From Nitrospirota bacterium (lineage in GTDB: Bacteria > Nitrospirota > Nitrospiria > Nitrospirales > Nitrospiraceae): DNA of 12,026 bases. Of this stretch, positions 7,565 to 12,026 are shown one piece after another (position 1 is the stretch's first letter; the number at the start of each line of letters is the position of its first letter). Location of the stretch: positions 1 through 12,026 of the forward strand of contig JACQCB010000002.1 of assembly GCA_016201805.1 (NCBI GenBank), given 5' to 3'. The translations under genes and the position numbers were made by a program. The notes under the pieces are model-generated. The model had not been told where the DNA came from, did not search any database, and saw only the letters and a program-made list of their open reading frames with translations.

Positions 7565-8242
7565 TTATCGTTCCTGCCGACGCTCAAACCCAAGTTCCGC
7601 CTTCTCCGGTTGAACCGGGGGCGTCTCTCCCCTGTAGATCCACGTCTTGACCCCGATCTGTCCCATGGTCGTATGCGCTTCCGCAAACCCGAAATCGATG
7701 TAGGCGCGGAGGGTATGGAGCGGCACGCGTCCCTCCCGATACCACTCGGTCCTGGCAATTTCGGCCCCGCCGAGCCGCCCGGCGCAGTTCACCCGGATGC
7801 CTTTGGCGCCCAGCCGCAGCGCCGCCGCTACGCTGCGCTTCATCGCCCGCCGGAACGCCACCCGCTTCTCAAGCTGCACGGCGATATTCTCGCTCACCAA
7901 CTGCGCGTCCAATTCTGGCTTTTTGATTTCCTTGACGGTGATATAGACCTGGTTGCCGTATTCCTTTTCGAGCGTCGCCTTCAGCTTGTCGACTTCCGCC
8001 CCCTTGCGCCCGATGATGATGCCAGGCCGCGCGGTGTGAATGATCACCCGCGTTTGATCGCCCGACCGCTCGATTTCAACGCAGGACACGCCGGCGTGAT
8101 AGAGCTTCGCCTTGACCATCTTCCTGATCTTCACGTCCTCGTGGAGGAGCTTGGCGAATTCCTTTTTCCCCGCATACCACCGGGAACTCCAGGTACGGGT
8201 GTAGCCTAACCGATAACCCACCGGATGTGTCTTGTGTCCCAT
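7565..8242 (-). CDS. rpsC: 30S ribosomal protein S3
   Basis: Small-subunit protein S3, at the mRNA entry pore where it contributes to mRNA helicase activity; 225 residues, normal. The start MGHKTHPVGYRLGYTRTW is the family's typical beginning. The KH type II domain contains the GRKG loop at 78-81 within RPGIIIGRKGAEVDKL. The C-terminal domain holds VAFRRAMKRSVAAALRLGAKG, the GRLGGAEIARTEWYREGRVP stretch and a final beta part with GVKTWIYRGE. It follows rplV after 57 nt of GC-rich spacer with only a minor 5-bp hairpin. Confidence 0.98.
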   Translation of the reverse strand: MGHKTHPVGYRLGYTRTWSSRWYAGKKEFAKLLHEDVKIRKMVKAKLYHAGVSCVEIERSGDQTRVIIHTARPGIIIGRKGAEVDKLKATLEKEYGNQVYITVKEIKKPELDAQLVSENIAVQLEKRVAFRRAMKRSVAAALRLGAKGIRVNCAGRLGGAEIARTEWYREGRVPLHTLRAYIDFGFAEAHTTMGQIGVKTWIYRGETPPVQPEKAELGFERRQER

Positions 8243-8299
8243 AAACTCCCTGCTACATGCGGCCGTCGCCGGCCGATTCGCTGATGCCGTCCCGCCCCG

Positions 8300-8653
8300 T
8301 TACCGTTTCGTCCCTGGCTCCGGCGCCGACACCACGATCGTGATGTGACTGGTCCGTTTGTGAATCGACGTGGCGCGCCCCTGGGCCCGCGCATGAAAGC
8401 GCTTGAACGTCGGCCCGCCGTCCACATGGGCCCGCGAGATCCACATCGAATCACTCTCTCCCATTTCCTTCTGCTCGGCGTTGGCGACCGCCGACCGCAG
8501 GACCTTCTCGACGACCTTGGCCGCCGCGCGGGGCGTGTACTTCAAAACGCCCAACGCACGCAAGACCTGCTGCCCTCGGATCATGTCCACGACCGCACGG
8601 GCCTTGCGGGGAGCGATGCGCACGAATCTCAAAACCGCTTTTGCTTCAGCCAT
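8300..8653 (-). CDS. rplV: 50S ribosomal protein L22
   Basis: Large-subunit protein L22, whose long beta-hairpin lines the exit tunnel; 117 residues, normal. The start is taken at the ATG at 8653 (MAEAKAVLRFVRIAPRKAR) because AGGA lies 6 nt upstream and the family begins just before this 'R..RIAPRKAR' motif. An ATG at 8659 would add two residues; a much longer open frame into rpsS is not credible. Further landmarks are VVDMIRGQQVLRALGVLKYTP, VANAEQKEM and the tunnel hairpin region HVDGGPTFKRFHARAQGRA, followed by KRTSHITIVV. Confidence 0.96.
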   Translation of the reverse strand: MAEAKAVLRFVRIAPRKARAVVDMIRGQQVLRALGVLKYTPRAAAKVVEKVLRSAVANAEQKEMGESDSMWISRAHVDGGPTFKRFHARAQGRATSIHKRTSHITIVVSAPEPGTKR

Positions 8654-8666
8654 ATCCATTCCTGCC

Positions 8667-8954
8667 CTACTTGAGGGCCACTGCCTTTTCGGTCCTTGCA
8701 GCCCCGTGGCCCTTGAAGAACCTGGTCGGCGCAAATTCGCCCAACTTGTGGCCGACCATATTTTCCGTCACGAATACGGGGATGAATTTCTTCCCGTTGT
8801 GCACCGCGAAGGTATGGCCGATCATGTCGGGAGTCACGGTCGAACGACGCGACCACGTCTTGATGATCTTCCGTTGATTGGCCTCGTTCATCTGCTCGAC
8901 TTTTTTGAGCAGATGGGCATCCACAAAGGGCCCTTTACTGACTGATCTGGGCAT
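8667..8954 (-). CDS. rpsS: 30S ribosomal protein S19
   Basis: Small-subunit protein S19 in the 30S head, next to S13 and the A-site finger; 95 residues, normal. It starts MPRSVSKGPFVDAHLLKKV, then IKTWSRRSTVTPDMIGHTFA, VHNGKKFIPVFVTENMVGHK, and the signature LGEFAPTRFFKGH at about 71-83. It sits between rplB (21-nt gap) and rplV (13-nt gap), the canonical position. Confidence 0.98.
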   Translation of the reverse strand: MPRSVSKGPFVDAHLLKKVEQMNEANQRKIIKTWSRRSTVTPDMIGHTFAVHNGKKFIPVFVTENMVGHKLGEFAPTRFFKGHGAARTEKAVALK

Positions 8955-8975
8955 CGAGCACTCCTCAGACTGTGA

Positions 8976-9812
8976 CTAGCGAACGCCCTTCTTGCGCCGC
9001 GTGATGATGAACTTGTCGGTCCGCTTATTCTGCCTGGTCTTGTACCCTTTGGTCGGCAGCCCCCAGGGAGACACCGGATGGGGATTGCCTTGGCCCGACT
9101 TTCCCTCGCCTCCCCCGTGCGGGTGATCCACCGGATTCATGACGACGCCACGCACGTTCGGACGCCAGTTCCGCCAGCGGGACCGGCCGGCCTTGCCAAC
9201 CGATTCGTTTTCATGATCCAGGTTGCCGACCTGCCCCACCGTGGCCATGCAGGTCCCCAGGATGCGTCGCATTTCGCCGGACTTGAGACGGACCTGCACG
9301 TACAAACCGTCCCGACCCATCACCTGCGCAAACCCGCCGGCGCTGCGAATCAACTGTCCGCCCTTGCCCGGCTTGAGCTCGATGTTATGGATCGTCGTAC
9401 CCAGCGGCATGCTCATCAGCGGAAGGGCATTGCCGGGACTGACCTCGGCCGTGGGGCCGGACTGGACCCGGTCATTCACCGCCAGCCCGTGCGGGGCCAG
9501 GATGTACCGCTTCTCCCCATCCACGTAGAACAGCAGCGCGATGCGGGCCGACCGGTTCGGATCGTATTCGATGGCCGCCACTCTGGCTGGCACGCCGACC
9601 TTCTCCCGCTTGAAATCCACCGTGCGGTAGAGCCGCTTGTGCCCGCCCCCACGAAACCGGATCGTCATCCGGCCGTCGTTGTTGCGTCCTCCGGAACGCA
9701 CGTGAAACTTGGTCAGGCTCTTTTCCGGTTTCTTCTTGGTCAAATTCTCCCCGGTCACGGCGGTCATGGCCCGCCGCCCAGGAGAAGTTGGCTTGTATTG
9801 CTTCAATCCCAT
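8976..9812 (-). CDS. rplB: 50S ribosomal protein L2
   Basis: Large-subunit protein L2, important for subunit association and peptidyl transferase function; 278 residues, the normal size. It begins MGLKQYKPTSPGRRAMT, has FRGGGHKRLYRTVDFKR at about 53-69, an OB-like part with AAIEYDPNRSARIALLFYVDG and GNALPLMSMPLGTTIHNIEL, and the SH3-like part with RLKSGEMRRI. The C-terminal signature VMNPVDHPHGGGEGKSGQG includes the conserved His at 230 (His229 in E. coli numbering). A GGAG sits 5 nt before the ATG. A 106-nt repeat-rich gap lies between it and rplW. Confidence 0.98.
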   Translation of the reverse strand: MGLKQYKPTSPGRRAMTAVTGENLTKKKPEKSLTKFHVRSGGRNNDGRMTIRFRGGGHKRLYRTVDFKREKVGVPARVAAIEYDPNRSARIALLFYVDGEKRYILAPHGLAVNDRVQSGPTAEVSPGNALPLMSMPLGTTIHNIELKPGKGGQLIRSAGGFAQVMGRDGLYVQVRLKSGEMRRILGTCMATVGQVGNLDHENESVGKAGRSRWRNWRPNVRGVVMNPVDHPHGGGEGKSGQGNPHPVSPWGLPTKGYKTRQNKRTDKFIITRRKKGVR

Positions 9813-9918
9813 GATCTCTCCAACGCGGAACTATGAACGCTGAACGATGAACGAACGCAATCGCACAGACAGAACCTTACAACGTTCATCCTTCATCGTT
9901 CCTCGTTCATCATTTGTT
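9813..9918. repeat. Intergenic heptamer array with inverted arms (rplW-rplB)
   Basis: On the plus strand three 7-nt units, ATGAACG CTGAACG ATGAACG (9833-9853), are followed after a 29-nt spacer by four units of the opposite sense: CGTTCAT, CCTTCAT, CGTTCCT and CGTTCAT (9883-9910). The arms can pair over 21 bp with 18 matches, and more than one register is possible because of the 7-nt period. The island separates rplW from rplB, genes that are usually nearly adjacent. No gene or good promoter is visible in it; only the last bases hold the rplB ribosome binding site. Confidence 0.75.
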
Positions 9919-10212
9919 TTACGCACTTTCGAACAGTTCGAGCTTTTCGCCCTTCTTCAAGGTCACGATGGCCTTCTTCCAGTCCGATCGCTTCCCGGCA
10001 AACCGGCCGAGCCGCTTTTTCTTCCCGAGCACGTTCAGGACGTTCACCCGATCGACCTTCACGTTGAGGGCCGACTCCACCGCCCGCTTGATCTCGATGC
10101 GGTTGGCGTCCTTCCTGACCAGAAACCCGACCTTGTTGGCGCTCTCGCGCATCGCCGTGATTTTCTCGGTCAGCAGGGGCTGTACCAGGACACTGTATGG
10201 TTCTCGTTTCAT
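9919..10212 (-). CDS. rplW: 50S ribosomal protein L23
   Basis: Large-subunit protein L23 at the exit tunnel, docking site for trigger factor and SRP; 97 residues, normal. The ATG at 10212 is chosen (MKREPYSVLVQPLLTEKIT) because GAGG lies 7 nt upstream and this is the family start; an extension further upstream would run into rplD. Landmarks are LLTEKIT, the VGFLVRKDANRIEIKRAVES stretch at about 28-47, VDRVNVLNVLGKKKRLGRF, and a C-terminal IVTLKKGEKLELFE. Confidence 0.96.
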   Translation of the reverse strand: MKREPYSVLVQPLLTEKITAMRESANKVGFLVRKDANRIEIKRAVESALNVKVDRVNVLNVLGKKKRLGRFAGKRSDWKKAIVTLKKGEKLELFESA

Positions 10213-10222
10213 GACCAGCCCT

Positions 10223-10846
10223 CTATGCCCAGCATTCGTGCACGCGCGCCAATTCACGCTCAGGAATCAGGATCGATTCGTACTTCAACACATCATAGAC
10301 GTTCAGATTCTCAGGTCGCACGAGCTTGACGTCGGCCAGATTCCGCGCGGCCCGCTCCAACTCGATACGGTCCTCGCCGGCCACGATCAGCGTCTTGGCC
10401 GCGAGGCCCAGCTGCGTCAGGACCTTGACCAGAAGCTTCGTCTTCGGTTCGGCGATCGGCAGATCCGACACGACCGTGATGCCGCCCTGGACCAGCTTGT
10501 CGGAAAGGGCGCTGCGCAACGCTTCACGATATTTCTTCTTCGGCATGCCATAGGCATAGCTGCGCGGCTTCGGCCCGAACACCGTGCCGCCGTGACGCCA
10601 TACAGGCGAGCGGATCGACCCGGCGCGCGCACGGCCCGTATGCTTTTGCTTCCAGGGCTTCTTCCCCGATCCACTGACTTCACCGCGCCGCAACGTCGAG
10701 GCGGTGCCTTGCCGCTCACAAGCCTGCTGCATCACCACGGCGGCGTGCACCAACGACTCGTTCGCCTCGGCTCCAAAGACCCCGTCACGGAGCTCGATCG
10801 ATCCCACTTTCCGTTTTTGGCTGTCCACTACATCCACGGTCGGCAT
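10223..10846 (-). CDS. rplD: 50S ribosomal protein L4
   Basis: Large-subunit protein L4, with a loop reaching the exit-tunnel constriction; 207 residues, normal. In E. coli it also represses the S10 operon through a leader ahead of rpsJ; here rpsJ follows tuf after 33 nt, leaving no room for such a leader. The extended loop is seen at about 50-90 (STLRRGEVSGSGKKPWKQK, TGRARAGSIRSPVWRHGG), followed by VFGPKPRSYAYGMPKK, the KKKYREALRSALSDKL helix, and a Rossmann-like C-terminal half ending near RPENLNVYDVLKYESILI. It starts 2 nt behind the rplC coding region. Confidence 0.97.
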   Translation of the reverse strand: MPTVDVVDSQKRKVGSIELRDGVFGAEANESLVHAAVVMQQACERQGTASTLRRGEVSGSGKKPWKQKHTGRARAGSIRSPVWRHGGTVFGPKPRSYAYGMPKKKYREALRSALSDKLVQGGITVVSDLPIAEPKTKLLVKVLTQLGLAAKTLIVAGEDRIELERAARNLADVKLVRPENLNVYDVLKYESILIPERELARVHECWA

Positions 10847-10848
10847 GT

Positions 10849-11472
10849 CTAGCCCTTCTTCGATTTTCTAACCACGACCATTCCGCCGGTCGCCCCGGGC
10901 ACCGCCCCGCTCACGAACAACAAATTCTCTTCCGGGCGGGCCTCCATCACCTTCAACCGCGACACCGTCACGCGCTCGCTGCCCATGTGGCCCGGAAGCG
11001 CTTTATTCTTCCAGACCCTCGACGGATACGAACTGGCCCCGATGGAGCCCGGCGCCCGATGGAACATCGACCCGTGCGTCTCCGGTCCGCCCCGGTAATT
11101 ATGGCGCTTCATGACGCCCTGAAAACCCTTGCCCTTGGAGACCCCTTCCACATCGACCCAGTCGCCCTTTTGAAACAAGTCCGCCTTGATTACCTGTCCC
11201 ACCTGCACATCACCGAGCTTCTTGAACTCCTTCAAGTGACGCGTGGCGGGAATCTGCTGCTTCTTCAGATGCCCCAACTCCGCCTTCGAAAGCTTTCGTT
11301 CCGGCACTTCGCCGAACGTGAGTTGCACTGCCTCATAGCCGTGCCGATCACGGGACTTGACCTGGGCCACGCGACAGGGCCCGGCCTCGATCACCGTCAC
11401 CGGGACCAACCGCCCTCCCCCGTCGTAGACCTGAGTCATACCGAGTTTTTTCCCGAGCAGCCCGTTCGTCAT
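10849..11472 (-). CDS. rplC: 50S ribosomal protein L3
   Basis: Large-subunit protein L3, an early assembly protein reaching toward the peptidyl transferase centre; 207 residues, normal. It starts MTNGLLGKKLGMTQVYDGGG and has VIEAGPCRVAQVKSRDRHGY. The central finger holds GVSKGKGFQGVMKRHNYRGG, with Gln118 matching the glutamine methylated by PrmB in E. coli, then ETHGSMFHRAPGSIGASSYP and LPGHMGSERVTV. The ATG at 11472 is preferred as the family start with GGTGA 4 nt upstream. An ATG at 11490 would add six residues (MEIGDG) and has a GGAG closer than optimal. Confidence 0.95.
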   Translation of the reverse strand: MTNGLLGKKLGMTQVYDGGGRLVPVTVIEAGPCRVAQVKSRDRHGYEAVQLTFGEVPERKLSKAELGHLKKQQIPATRHLKEFKKLGDVQVGQVIKADLFQKGDWVDVEGVSKGKGFQGVMKRHNYRGGPETHGSMFHRAPGSIGASSYPSRVWKNKALPGHMGSERVTVSRLKVMEARPEENLLFVSGAVPGATGGMVVVRKSKKG

Positions 11473-11535
11473 ACCGTCACCAATTTCCATCCTCTCCGAT
11501 GAGTCGTCGCGCCGTCATGCGGCTAGGCCGATCCG

Positions 11536-11850
11536 TCAGAGCTTGATCTCGACGTCCACCCCTGCCGCCAGGTTGAGCTTCATGAGCGCATCCATAGTCT
11601 CCGGCGTGGGCTCCATAATATCCAGCAACCGCTTGTGGGTCCTGATTTCAAACTGCTCGCGCGACTTTTTGTCCACATGGGTCGATCGCTGGACTGTGAA
11701 CTTTTCGATCCTCGTCGGCAGCGGGATAGGCCCGGCAATTTTGGCCCCGCTCCGCCGGACAGTCTCCACGATCTCGGCCACCGACTGGTCCAAGACCCGG
11801 TAATCGAACCCCTTCAACCTGACCCTGATTCGCTGATCCACCTTTACCAC
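11536..11850 (-). CDS. rpsJ: 30S ribosomal protein S10 / NusE
   Basis: Small-subunit protein S10, which also acts as NusE in transcription antitermination and translation coupling; 104 residues, normal. Landmarks: QRIRVRLKGFDYRVLDQS at about 6-23, SGAKIAGPIPLPTRIEKFTV at 34-53, the extended loop HVDKKSREQFEIRTHKRLLD and the C-terminal LNLAAGVDVEI. The start is GTG at 11850, with TAGGAG 6 nt upstream; an in-frame GTG three codons on (11841) is the alternative. Only 33 nt separate it from the tuf stop, with a 4-bp stem (GCCC GAAT GGGC) but no terminator, so it is probably co-transcribed with tuf. Confidence 0.97.
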   Translation of the reverse strand: MVKVDQRIRVRLKGFDYRVLDQSVAEIVETVRRSGAKIAGPIPLPTRIEKFTVQRSTHVDKKSREQFEIRTHKRLLDIMEPTPETMDALMKLNLAAGVDVEIKL

Positions 11851-11883
11851 TCTAATCTCCTACCCACGCCCATTCGGGCTCGT

Positions 11884-12026
11884 TCACGCCAGGATTTCGG
11901 TGACGACGCCGGAGCCGACGGTTTTGCCGCCCTCGCGCACCGCAAACCGCAACCCCTGATCCATCGCAATCGGCGAAATCAATTCGCCCGTGATGCTCAC
12001 GTTGTCGCCCGGCATCACCATCTCCA
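11884..12026 (-). CDS. tuf: Elongation factor Tu, C-terminal end (partial)
   Basis: The last 46 codons of EF-Tu, the GTPase delivering aminoacyl-tRNA to the ribosome; the rest lies beyond the right edge. The translation reads EMVMPGDNVSITGELISPIA followed by MDQGLRFAVREGGKTVGSGV and VTEILA, the standard end of domain 3. The GTP-binding domain cannot be seen, so intactness is unknown. Its place right before rpsJ matches the str-S10 junction of many bacteria. Whether a second tuf copy exists elsewhere cannot be known from here. Confidence 0.96.
   Translation of the reverse strand, partial: EMVMPGDNVSITGELISPIAMDQGLRFAVREGGKTVGSGVVTEILA

Noticed and set aside
8243..8299. GC-rich hairpin (CGGCC, loop GGCGAC, GGCCG) between rplV and rpsC
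   Set aside because: Stem of only 5 bp in a GC-rich spacer and no U-tract; not enough for a terminator or regulatory call.
9813..9918. Possible internal promoter before rplB
   Set aside because: The best -35-like TTGCGT and -10-like CATAGT pair has a 19-nt spacer and poor matches, and overlaps the repeat array.
11851..11883. Terminator or L4-type S10 leader between tuf and rpsJ
   Set aside because: The gap is only 33 nt; the GCCC GAAT GGGC stem has 4 bp and no U-tract, and the rest is the rpsJ ribosome binding site.

Overview
The window is one uninterrupted run of the universal str–S10–spc ribosomal protein gene cluster, all of it on the minus strand. It is read from the right edge to the left. 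No gene on the plus strand can be supported. The DNA is GC-rich, five genes start with GTG, and Shine-Dalgarno sites are generally clear, so the host is a bacterium. S14 is the short zinc-binding form, and adenylate kinase and L24 also carry four-cysteine metal sites. From general likeness of the proteins I suspect a Nitrospira-like member of the Nitrospirota. That is an inference from memory and was not tested by any search.

Layout in the direction of transcription: the 3' end of tuf (EF-Tu, cut by the right edge); then the S10 block rpsJ (S10), rplC (L3), rplD (L4), rplW (L23), rplB (L2), rpsS (S19), rplV (L22), rpsC (S3), rplP (L16), rpmC (L29), rpsQ (S17); then the spc block rplN (L14), rplX (L24), rplE (L5), rpsZ/rpsN (S14), rpsH (S8), rplF (L6), rplR (L18), rpsE (S5), rpmD (L30), rplO (L15), secY; then adk and the 5' part of map (cut by the left edge). 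Gene content and order are canonical. Gaps are mostly 0 to 67 nt and several neighbours overlap (rpmD/rplO, rplO/secY, adk/map), as expected for one long co-transcribed, partly translationally coupled operon. No convincing promoter or intrinsic terminator was seen inside it. No stretch above 300 bases lacks a gene.

The genes act together. EF-Tu delivers aminoacyl-tRNA, the ribosomal proteins build both subunits, SecY is the membrane exit channel for nascent secreted and membrane proteins, methionine aminopeptidase trims new N-termini, and adenylate kinase balances adenine nucleotides.

The parts not explained by the standard operon are few. L5 has an Ala/Lys-rich N-terminal extension of about 50 residues. 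Two intergenic islands of about 100 nt, between rplW and rplB and between rplP and rpmC, are filled with short TTCA/TGAA-type repeats in inverted or mixed orientation. A strong GC-rich hairpin lies between rpsH and rplF, and a weaker one between rpsZ and rpsH. I see no evidence of a novel defence, mobile or biosynthetic system here.
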